Position numbers and translations under genes: made by a program
Part shown: piece by piece, positions 7,206 to 14,749 of the stretch
How positions within the stretch are numbered: position 1 is the first letter of the stretch
How the letters are laid out: every line of letters starts with the position of its first letter
The notes under the pieces: generated by a model
Told to the model about the DNA's origin: nothing
The model's database searches: none
Seen by the model: the letters and a program-made list of their open reading frames with translations, nothing else
Assembly: GCF_019219825.1 (NCBI RefSeq)
Contig: NZ_JAHUXH010000007.1
Span: 186,001 to 250,000 of the forward strand
Reading direction: 5' to 3'
Source of the DNA: Streptomyces sp. TRM70350
GTDB lineage: Bacteria; Actinomycetota; Actinomycetes; Streptomycetales; Streptomycetaceae
DNA: 64,000 nucleotides

Positions 7206-10200
7206 ATGCCACAGCACAAGGCGCTGCTCATCGGGGCCAGTGAGTACGGCGACCCGAGCATCGGGGACCTGCCCTTCGTCCGCGACGACCTGCAACGGCT
7301 GCGCGAGGTCCTGATCGGGCGCGGCTTCCGGCAGGCCGACATCCTGGAGAGCCGATACGGCACCACGCAGAACACCGTGCGGGGTGCCGTCCACCGGTTC
7401 CTGCACGACGCCGGCCGCGGCGACACCCTGCTCATCCTGCTGAGCGGGCACGGGGTCCATTTCGACGGCAAGGACTACCTGGTCCCGGAGGACGCCACCT
7501 CCGACACCCGGCCGTTCACCGACAGCTGCATCGAGATCGGCTGGCACAAAGAGGTCGAGGCGTCCCCCGCGGAACGCGTCGTCTTCCTGATCGACGCCTG
7601 CCGCGAGGGCATGGAGCTGGACACCAAGGCCGTACCGGGGACCCGGCGGTGGCAGAGACCCAAGATCATCAGCACGCTGCGCCGGAAGGTCGCGTACGTG
7701 CACGCGTGCGCAAAACCCCAAGTCGCCCTTTTCGTACGGGAGTCAGACGTACTGCAGCCCGGCTGCGACGTCGGGACACAGGAGGGCGAGTCGTTCAGCA
7801 TCTTCTCGCGCGCCGTGTCCGACGTGATCATCGGCGACCCGCACGCCCTGCGTCTGCGCGAGTTCGCCCAGCAGGTGCAGGAGCGGGTCAACACCTTCCA
7901 CCGCGCCTACGGCAAGCCCCAGGCCCCGCAGCAGGTCATGGTCACCTACGAAACGGACGCCACCGGCGGCGACTTCCCGCTGCTGCCGGGCACCGACCGG
8001 CGGCCCGAGCTGCACCCCTGGGTGCGTGCGGTGGACAAACACCCGGTGTGGCACCACACGCCCGAGGGCCCGGCACGGGAGACACTCCGGCAGATCTGCG
8101 GCGCGCTGGCCGGCCGGCTGGCGGCGGCGTACGAGAAGGCGGCGTCGGCGCTGGGTGACGACCCGTGGCACGACCCGGAACTGGCCGCGCGGACGCACGA
8201 GCGGCTGGGTTTCCTCGTCGGCCGGGCGGACGCGGTACGGCTGTCGCCGACCGAGGCGGCCCTCGCCTTCCTCTTCCCACTCGTCACCCAGACCTTCTGG
8301 GCCCAGGAGGCCGCCCAGCGCCTCGGCGTCCTCACCCCGGACCCGGCGGCCCCGGTGCCCGACCAGGCCCGCTTCCACAAGTTCGCCCAGGGCTTTCCCC
8401 GGCTGAAACGCCGTCTGCTCGCGCTGGAGCACAAGAGAACCGCGGGGGGCGCGAGGACATCGGCCGGCTCGATGGCCTCGGACGAGTCGACGAAGGACAT
8501 CCAGTGGTGGCTCTTCCACCGCTGGCTGATCCAGCAGCCGGACCTGTACACGGCCGAACGCCTCAAGGCACTCCTCGGTGACGTGACCTCCGACGGGGAG
8601 CACCCCTGGATCAGCGAAGCCCTCTCCGGCGAACGCCTGATGCGACTGCTGCGGGAACACCGGACCGCCCCGTTCACCATGCGTCGGGCCACGACCGATC
8701 CGGTGCTCCACGGACCCCGGCCGCACCAGGATGACCGCGAGATCATCGACGCCAGCGGCCTCTACGAACAGGAGGTGCGGGCCCCCCTGGTCATCGCCCT
8801 GACCAAGGCGGCCTACGCCATGGCCGTGGACCCGGTCGACCTGCCCGAGATCGTCGTCGAGCACCTCGGCGTCCGCGACAGCGTCGACATGGAGGCGCTG
8901 CGGATCACGGTTCAGCGCTCCGACTGGCAGGTCTCCGGCCTGGGACGTTCCCTCAACGCCGTGTGCTCCCACCCGGCTGTCCAGGTCGCGCTGCGCGAAC
9001 ACGCGGCCCGGGTCGACCTGCTGCTGCGCGACATCAACCGCGGCGACAACCCGCTCCTGGCCCCGCTGAGCACCCTCCCGCCGTACGCCGACGGCAGCCG
9101 CGTACGGCTCGACGGCAACACTCCCGACCAGCTCTCCGACGGCATCCGCTTCCAGCTCGCCGAGGACCGCGTCCAGGAGCTGCTGATGGGCGAGGAACTG
9201 TACGGCGACAGCGAACTGGCCGTCCGAGAGCTGTACCAGAACGCACTGGACGCCGTTCGCTACCGGGACCGCCGCACCGAGTACCTGCGGCGCGTGAACC
9301 GCCCGGTCGGTTGGGAAGGCGGCCGCATCGAGTTCGTCCAGGGCGTCCATCCCGACGGCCGCCCCTATCTGAAATGCCGGGACAACGGCATCGGCATGGG
9401 CATCACGGAGCTGAGCACCGTCTTCTCCCAGGGCGGCGCGCGCTTCGTCGACCTCCCCGAGTACATCGAGGAGCAGGCGGCCTGGGCCGAACTGCCCGGT
9501 CCGAAGCTGGAGCTCCACCCCAACTCGCGCTTCGGCATCGGCGTGCTGAGCTACTTCATGCTCGCCGACGAGATCGTCGTACGCACCTGCCGACTGGACC
9601 GGGAGGGGCAGCCGGGACGCCTGCTGCAAGTGACGATCGCCGGCCCGGGCAATTTCTTCCGGGTGGACGACCTGGGTCCTGGGCAGGACGCCGGAACCGA
9701 GGTCGAGCTCCTGCTCAGCCAGGAGCGGAGGTCGGTGTCGTGTGTGGAGGCCCTGCAGAAGGTGCTGTGGGTGGCGCCGTACCGGACGGTGGCCAAGCAT
9801 GGGGCGCGTGAGCATGAATGGGAGCCGGGGGTGCTGGATCCGGCCACTCTGGAGCGGTCCAGCAGGTACCGGCGTTACACCGAGAGGTTCCGCACGGTCT
9901 GCATCCCGTCAGGAGACGCCGACCTGTGGTGGATCGAGGGCGAAGGGGTCGTCCTCGCGGACGGCTTGTTCACCCAGAGCCGGCAGGTGGCACACGAGGA
10001 TCCCCTGTACGGCGTCGTCGTCAACCTGCACGGTGATCACTCGCCCGAGCTGACGGTGGACCGCAAGAGCGTGCGCTCCTACGACCAGGACCACGTGACC
10101 GCGCGGACGACCGCCGCAGTGGCCAGTCTTACGCGTCCCGGCCTCGAATTGCCCAACGGGTACTGGCTGGAGGGCGCGAGCCGTTGGTCCATGGCCTTCG

Positions 10201-12020
10201 CCGACTGCGTGGCCGAGCACGCGCGTCGCGCCGAGCTTTCCTGGCGGCTCGACGACAACATCTCGGCGCCCTTCAGCCAGGTGGGCTTCTTTCCGCCCGA
10301 CGTGGACCTGCTGCCCCTGGTCACCGGCACGTACACGGACGCCGAACAGACGGGACTGGCCTCGTTCTTCGCGACCATGCCTCTGCCCGTTCTGCGCTGG
10401 CGGCTGCGCGCGCTGTACCGGACCGGACTCGGTGGCCCCGTTTCACTGCCCGACACCGACACCACTGACGAGCAATGCGCCCGTCCTTCGGACTTCATGC
10501 TGCTGATCAACGGCTTGTCGAGGTTTCCGAACTGGGAACTGGCACGCGACCGTTGGCTGAGGGGCCCCCAAGCGCCCGCGTTCCTCAGCATGTCCCCGCC
10601 TTCCGAACCGCTCACCAAGACTGGTCTGATGAGCTTGGGCATGCTGCTCCCTTGGCGTGACCCGGCCCAGCCACTGCGCACGGCGGATCTCTTCGAGTTG
10701 AGCTCCAAGGTGGAGCGACCGCCGTCCGAGGTCGCGGAGCGTTTGAACGAGTTGGGCTACCGCACCGAGTCACTGTCGGACTGTGCCGCCGTCGAGTGTT
10801 CCGACCTGCCGCTGCTCCGGCCGTTGGGCGACCTGTCGAAGTGGCTGGCACCCGGGACGGCGCTGTCAGCCGCCCAGATCTGCGTCAGCGCGTCACAAGC
10901 CGGCTGCTCCACCGTCCGGGCCGCCGAGCGACTGGCGGAGCTGGGGTTCACGGTCCCGGCCGCGTACCCGGAGCGGACGCACTGGAGCGAGGATGAGCTC
11001 AACGTCGTCAAACAGCTGTGGTCGTCGTACGACACACCGCCCTCCCCCGATGCGGCGGTGCGGGTCTGCGCGGCCCAGCTGACAGCGGTGGCCCATGCGA
11101 CGAGTCTCACCCTGCGCTTCGTCGCGGAGTTGTTGGGAGAACTCGGTTTCCTCCTGCCTCAGGGCGCGTCGGGGCTGCCCGAGCTCAGCGACGACGACCG
11201 GGCTCTCCTCACCCATGAACCCCAGATCCTGGTGGATCAGGAGGTGCCGCTCCGCTATGTGGCCGCCGCCTCCCGCCGCCTGAACCGCCCCGCCCGCGCC
11301 CTGGCGGAACGACTGCGCGAGCTCGGATACACGGTCTCCGAGGTACCCGACGACGAACAGCTGCCCTCCCGGGAGGACATCGCCTTCCTCGACGCGGCCC
11401 CCGGGCTGTCCGACCTGCACCGGCCCGTGTCCCTGATTCAAGTGGCGCACATCGCACAGGAGACCGAGATCTCCCCCGGGGAAGCGGTCACCCGTCTCGC
11501 CTCTCTGGGATGCCGCTTCGCTTTCGTCCCGGACGTGGTCTCCCGGTTCCGCAAACAGGACACCGAGGCCCTGTATTTCGGTGACTACCCGGATCCCGAG
11601 GACTTCGGCCCCGTCTCCCCGGCGATCCTGCACGCCGTCGCCCTCCACACCCACCAGCCCGACGGCACCGACGACATCGCCGCCTCCCTCACCGACCTGG
11701 GCTTCACCGTCGTACCGCCCACGGAGGAGTGGACCGAGGAACGCCGTCTGGAAAAGGAACTGCTCGCGGCTCTTCTCTCCCCGGCCGACGCCCCGCCGCC
11801 CGCCCTTCCCCGCGACCCACGGATCTCGCTGGTCACCCTGGCGACCGTGGCCCTGGAAGCCGGCATGTCCCTGCGGGACGTAGCCCTCAAGGCCTCGGCG
11901 ATGGGCATGCGTCATGAAGCCGAGACCTGGTTCACTCCCGCCCCGCCGACGGAGCCCACCGCCCCTTCGGCCGCCGCAACCCCGCCCCCTGCAACAGCCG
12001 CACCACGTCCCGGCTGCTGA
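7206..12020 (+). CDS. Multidomain caspase-like peptidase / HSP90-type ATPase / C-terminal repeat protein
   Basis: The 1604-residue protein starts with a C14-type caspase fold: LLIGASEYGD, then SGHG with catalytic His82, and FLIDACREG with catalytic Cys132. After a helical middle region comes an HSP90-like GHKL ATPase: N-box ELAVRELYQNALDA (about residues 671-684), G1 DNGIGMG (about 726), and G2 FGIGVLSYFMLADEI (about 776). From about residue 1120 to 1570 there are seven repeats of 60-67 residues, each ending RL.ELG[YF].V, consistent with the winged-HTH repeats described beside HSP90-like NTPases. No membrane segment is visible. The likely logic is a sensor/ATPase controlling a suicide or processing peptidase, with the upstream small protein as partner. 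The trigger and target are unknown. Confidence 0.85.
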   Translation: MPQHKALLIGASEYGDPSIGDLPFVRDDLQRLREVLIGRGFRQADILESRYGTTQNTVRGAVHRFLHDAGRGDTLLILLSGHGVHFDGKDYLVPEDATSDTRPFTDSCIEIGWHKEVEASPAERVVFLIDACREGMELDTKAVPGTRRWQRPKIISTLRRKVAYVHACAKPQVALFVRESDVLQPGCDVGTQEGESFSIFSRAVSDVIIGDPHALRLREFAQQVQERVNTFHRAYGKPQAPQQVMVTYETDATGGDFPLLPGTDRRPELHPWVRAVDKHPVWHHTPEGPARETLRQICGALAGRLAAAYEKAASALGDDPWHDPELAARTHERLGFLVGRADAVRLSPTEAALAFLFPLVTQTFWAQEAAQRLGVLTPDPAAPVPDQARFHKFAQGFPRLKRRLLALEHKRTAGGARTSAGSMASDESTKDIQWWLFHRWLIQQPDLYTAERLKALLGDVTSDGEHPWISEALSGERLMRLLREHRTAPFTMRRATTDPVLHGPRPHQDDREIIDASGLYEQEVRAPLVIALTKAAYAMAVDPVDLPEIVVEHLGVRDSVDMEALRITVQRSDWQVSGLGRSLNAVCSHPAVQVALREHAARVDLLLRDINRGDNPLLAPLSTLPPYADGSRVRLDGNTPDQLSDGIRFQLAEDRVQELLMGEELYGDSELAVRELYQNALDAVRYRDRRTEYLRRVNRPVGWEGGRIEFVQGVHPDGRPYLKCRDNGIGMGITELSTVFSQGGARFVDLPEYIEEQAAWAELPGPKLELHPNSRFGIGVLSYFMLADEIVVRTCRLDREGQPGRLLQVTIAGPGNFFRVDDLGPGQDAGTEVELLLSQERRSVSCVEALQKVLWVAPYRTVAKHGAREHEWEPGVLDPATLERSSRYRRYTERFRTVCIPSGDADLWWIEGEGVVLADGLFTQSRQVAHEDPLYGVVVNLHGDHSPELTVDRKSVRSYDQDHVTARTTAAVASLTRPGLELPNGYWLEGASRWSMAFADCVAEHARRAELSWRLDDNISAPFSQVGFFPPDVDLLPLVTGTYTDAEQTGLASFFATMPLPVLRWRLRALYRTGLGGPVSLPDTDTTDEQCARPSDFMLLINGLSRFPNWELARDRWLRGPQAPAFLSMSPPSEPLTKTGLMSLGMLLPWRDPAQPLRTADLFELSSKVERPPSEVAERLNELGYRTESLSDCAAVECSDLPLLRPLGDLSKWLAPGTALSAAQICVSASQAGCSTVRAAERLAELGFTVPAAYPERTHWSEDELNVVKQLWSSYDTPPSPDAAVRVCAAQLTAVAHATSLTLRFVAELLGELGFLLPQGASGLPELSDDDRALLTHEPQILVDQEVPLRYVAAASRRLNRPARALAERLRELGYTVSEVPDDEQLPSREDIAFLDAAPGLSDLHRPVSLIQVAHIAQETEISPGEAVTRLASLGCRFAFVPDVVSRFRKQDTEALYFGDYPDPEDFGPVSPAILHAVALHTHQPDGTDDIAASLTDLGFTVVPPTEEWTEERRLEKELLAALLSPADAPPPALPRDPRISLVTLATVALEAGMSLRDVALKASAMGMRHEAETWFTPAPPTEPTAPSAAATPPPATAAPRPGC

Positions 12021-12216
12021 CCTCCACCGCGCCCGCGGCGACCGCGTCGGCGTAGCGGTGGGACGGGATGTCGTAGTGGTCCCGTTCGAAGGCGCGGCGG
12101 GGGACGCCCAGCTCCTCGGCGAACGTGTGGAGTTCGTCGTAGGAGACATCGCTGACGAGGTGGGACCACATGCGTCCGTGGCCGGGCCAGGTCGGCGGGT
12201 CGATGTAGATGGTCAC
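11932..12216 (-). CDS. DUF4031 family protein
   Basis: The 94-residue product begins TIYIDPPTWPGHGRMWSHLV and continues SYDELHTFAEELGVPRRAF and RDHYDIPSHRYADAV, the highly conserved DUF4031 core; its function is unknown. The GTG start at 12216 overlaps the upstream stop in a GTGA arrangement, so it is translationally coupled to the 127-aa gene. Its 3' end overlaps the 3' end of the convergent caspase-HSP90 gene by 89 bases. Confidence 0.85.
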   Translation of the reverse strand: MTIYIDPPTWPGHGRMWSHLVSDVSYDELHTFAEELGVPRRAFERDHYDIPSHRYADAVAAGAVEVSSRDVVRLLQGAGLRRPKGRWAPSAGRE

Positions 12217-12596
12217 GAGGAGGGCGGCCCGGCCGAGCAGGAGCCCAGCGAGCCGACCGCCGCGACCTTCACGCCGGCCTTGTGGCACACCCAGTGCGGG
12301 TCGGGGCCGAGTTCCGGCTCGACGTCCAGGGCGTGCGGGTCGCCGGAGCCGCAGACCGGGCACAGGGGCCAGCGGCCGTAGCGCTCCAGCAGGGCGTCCT
12401 GCACGTCCTGGGCGACCAGCCCGGCGACATACCCCGCGCCGTCCGGCCACTGTTCCACCCACCAGCGCCGCTGTACGACGGACTCCTCGACCAGCGAGAC
12501 GACGTCCGCCTCGGCGACCCGGCCCGCGACGAGGTCGGCGAGCACGAGGGCGCGGGCCGCGTGCAACGCCTGCTCCAGGGGGCTGATGGGGTCCAT
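12213..12596 (-). CDS. Hypothetical protein, 127 aa, with CxxC zinc-knuckle-like motif
   Basis: From the ATG at 12596 the product has LEQALHAARALVLADLVAGR, RRWWVEQWPDGAGYVAGLVA and LLERYGRWPLCPVCGSGDPH, then HWVCHKAGVKVAAVGSL. The CPVCG...HWVCHKAG pattern suggests a small zinc-binding element. I do not recognise a named family. The stop overlaps the DUF4031 start (GTGA). It is divergent from the RpiR regulator gene across 55 bases. Confidence 0.7.
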   Translation of the reverse strand: MDPISPLEQALHAARALVLADLVAGRVAEADVVSLVEESVVQRRWWVEQWPDGAGYVAGLVAQDVQDALLERYGRWPLCPVCGSGDPHALDVEPELGPDPHWVCHKAGVKVAAVGSLGSCSAGPPSS

Positions 12597-12634
12597 GCCC
12601 CTATTGTGCGCACTCTTGACCACAACGCCGAGCC

Positions 12635-12647
12635 GAAAATATCTTTC
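12635..12647. promoter_or_regulatory. Putative RpiR/MurR-type operator
   Basis: GAAAATATCTTTC is an inverted repeat (GAAA-N5-TTTC) sitting just before the RpiR gene start. A second GAAACTTTC lies at 12669-12677 inside the first codons. AT-rich inverted repeats of this kind are typical RpiR-family sites, so autoregulation is plausible. Confidence 0.4.
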
Positions 12648-12651
12648 AACT

Positions 12652-13644
12652 GTGACCCGTGACGTGAAGGAAACTTTCGACAGTGCTTCGGGCAGGGCTT
12701 CGGGCAGTGCCTCGGGCGGCACTTCGGGCAGGGCTTCGGGCAGCGCCGATGGGCCCCGGAGCACCCCGCCCGCGCCCGCCGCCCTCGCCGCCAAGGTGCG
12801 CACGCTCGTCCCCTCCATGACCCGCTCCATGCAGCGCGTCGCCGAGGCCGTGGCGAACGACCCGGCCGGCTGCGCGGCCCTCACGGTCACCGGCCTCGCC
12901 GAGCTCACCGGCACCAGCGAGGCGACCGTCGTCCGTACCGCCCGCCTCCTCGGCTACCCCGGCTACCGCGACCTGCGCCTCGCCCTCGCGGGCCTCGCCG
13001 CCCAGCAGCAGTCCGGGCGGGCCCCCGCCATAACGACCGACATCGCGGTCGACGACCCGATCGCCGACGTCGTCGCCAAGCTCGCCCACGACGAACAGCA
13101 GACCCTCGCCGACACGGCGGCCGGACTCGACACCGCGCAGCTCGGCGCGGCGGTCACCGCGCTCGCCGCCGCCCGGCGCACCGACGTGTACGGCATCGGC
13201 GCGTCCGGGCTGGTCGCGCAGGACCTCACCCAGAAGCTGCTGCGCATAGGGCTCATAGCCCACGCGCACAGCGATCCGCACCTTGCCGTCACCAACGCCG
13301 TGCAGCTGCGGGCCGGAGACGTCGCCGTCGCGATCACGCACTCCGGGTCGACGGTCGACGTCATCGAGCCGCTGCGGGTGGCCTTCGAGCACGGAGCCAC
13401 CACCGTGGCGATCACCGGCCGCCCGGACGGGCCCGTCGCGCAGTACGCGGACCATGTGCTGACGACGTCCACGGCTCGGGAGAGCGAGCTGCGGCCCGCC
13501 GCGATGTCGTCGCGGACCAGTCAGTTGCTGGTGGTGGACTGTCTGTTCGTGGGGGTGGCGCAGCGGACGTACGAGACGGCGGCGGGGGCGCTGGCCGCTT
13601 CGTACGAGGCGTTGGCTCATCGGCATCGGAGTGGGCCGCGGTAG
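12652..13644 (+). CDS. RpiR/MurR-family transcriptional regulator with SIS domain
   Basis: The 330-residue product has an N-terminal HTH_6 domain (ALTVTGLAELTGTSEATVVR, about residues 76-95, followed by LLGYPGYRDLRLAL) and a C-terminal SIS sugar-phosphate-binding domain (YGIGASGLVAQDLTQKLLRI and AITHSGSTVDVIEPLRVAFE). I chose the GTG at 12652; the next in-frame GTG at 12664 is also possible. A Ser/Gly-rich low-complexity stretch at residues 12-32 comes from a 12-bp tandem repeat. It precedes murQ and the PTS gene, so MurNAc-6-phosphate is the likely effector. Confidence 0.85.
   Translation: MTRDVKETFDSASGRASGSASGGTSGRASGSADGPRSTPPAPAALAAKVRTLVPSMTRSMQRVAEAVANDPAGCAALTVTGLAELTGTSEATVVRTARLLGYPGYRDLRLALAGLAAQQQSGRAPAITTDIAVDDPIADVVAKLAHDEQQTLADTAAGLDTAQLGAAVTALAAARRTDVYGIGASGLVAQDLTQKLLRIGLIAHAHSDPHLAVTNAVQLRAGDVAVAITHSGSTVDVIEPLRVAFEHGATTVAITGRPDGPVAQYADHVLTTSTARESELRPAAMSSRTSQLLVVDCLFVGVAQRTYETAAGALAASYEALAHRHRSGPR
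12685..12747 (+). repeat. 12-bp tandem repeat in the regulator's N-terminus
   Basis: About five imperfect copies of GCTTCGGGCAGG encode an alternating Ser/Gly/Arg/Ala linker ahead of the HTH domain. The length is a multiple of three per unit, so copy number can vary without breaking the frame. Confidence 0.8.
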
Positions 13645-13670
13645 CGCGCAGCGCGGTAGGCCGTAGGGCT

Positions 13671-13756
13671 TGATGCCGTGTGTTGTCTGCGGGCCGGCGA
13701 CGGCTGATCGCGCCCACGCGGCGGAGCCGCACATTGACACAGCCCCGCGCGCCTGG
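13671..13756 (-). repeat. Dispersed palindromic element, copy B (inverted)
   Basis: Read on the minus strand it gives GGCGCGCGGGGCTG, TGCGGCTCCGCCGC and GGCCCGCAGAC, matching copies A, C and D. It fills most of the spacer between the regulator gene and murQ. Confidence 0.75.
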
Positions 13757-13797
13757 CCGGCATGACCTGAACCCATATTGGAAAGAGCCGCCTTCTC

Positions 13798-14733
13798 ATG
13801 ACCTCCAAGTCCGACCCCCGTGATCTGCAAGCACAGTTGGAGTCCCTGACCACCGAGGCGTTCCGGCCCGAGCTCGCCGAGATCGACCGGCTGCCCACCG
13901 TGGAGATCGCGCGGCTGATGAACGGCGAGGACGCCCTCGTCCCCGCCGCCGTCGGCCGGTGCCTCCCCAAGATCGCCGCGGCGATCGACGACATCGCCGC
14001 CCGGATGGCCCGCGGCGGTCGGCTCGTCTACGCCGGTGCCGGTACCGCGGGCCGCCTGGGCGTGCTGGACGCCTCCGAGTGCCCGCCCACCTTCAACACC
14101 GACCCCACCCGGGTCGTGGGCCTGATCGCGGGCGGACCGGAAGCCATGGTCAGCTCGGTCGAGGGCGCCGAGGACTCCGGCGACCTGGCCCGGCACGACC
14201 TGGACGCCCTGCGGCTGACCCCCGACGACACCGTGGTCGGCATCTCCGCCTCCGGCCGCACCCCGTACGCCGTCACCGCCGTCGAGTACGCCCGCGCGCG
14301 CGGCGCCCTGACCGTCGGGCTGGCCTGCAACGCCCACAGCGCCCTCGCGGCCGCCGCCGACCACGGCATCGAGATCGTCGTCGGCCCCGAACTGCTCACC
14401 GGCTCCACCCGCCTGAAGGCCGGTACGGCACAGAAGCTGGTGCTGAACATGCTGTCGACGATCACGATGATCCGGCTGGGCAAGACGTACGGGAACCTCA
14501 TGGTCGACGTACGCGCCTCGAACCAGAAGCTGCGCGCCCGGTCCCGTCGTATCGTCGCCCTGGCCACGGGCGCGTCGGACGAGGAGATCGAACGGGCCCT
14601 CGTCGCCACCGACGGCGAGGTGAAAGCGGCCATCCTGACGATCGTCGGCGGGGTGGACGGCGGCACGGCCGCCCGCCTTCTGGAGGAGTCCGACGGCCAT
14701 CTGCGCGCGGCGCTCGGAGCGGCGGCCCGCTGA
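13798..14733 (+). CDS. murQ: N-acetylmuramic acid 6-phosphate etherase
   Basis: The 311-residue product is a full-length MurQ. This SIS-fold enzyme cleaves the lactyl ether of MurNAc-6-phosphate to GlcNAc-6-phosphate and D-lactate. Conserved segments are LTTEAFRPELAEIDRLPTVE, the SIS loop YAGAGTAGRLGVLDASECPP, FNTDPTRVVGLIAGG, and the C-terminal GGVDGGTAARLLEESDGHLR. It starts at ATG 13798 and is followed after 16 bases by the PTS permease gene. The product feeds the GlcNAc-6-P deacetylase NagA encoded elsewhere in this window. Confidence 0.95.
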   Translation: MTSKSDPRDLQAQLESLTTEAFRPELAEIDRLPTVEIARLMNGEDALVPAAVGRCLPKIAAAIDDIAARMARGGRLVYAGAGTAGRLGVLDASECPPTFNTDPTRVVGLIAGGPEAMVSSVEGAEDSGDLARHDLDALRLTPDDTVVGISASGRTPYAVTAVEYARARGALTVGLACNAHSALAAAADHGIEIVVGPELLTGSTRLKAGTAQKLVLNMLSTITMIRLGKTYGNLMVDVRASNQKLRARSRRIVALATGASDEEIERALVATDGEVKAAILTIVGGVDGGTAARLLEESDGHLRAALGAAAR

Positions 14734-14749
14734 CCCGCACGCTCGGGTC

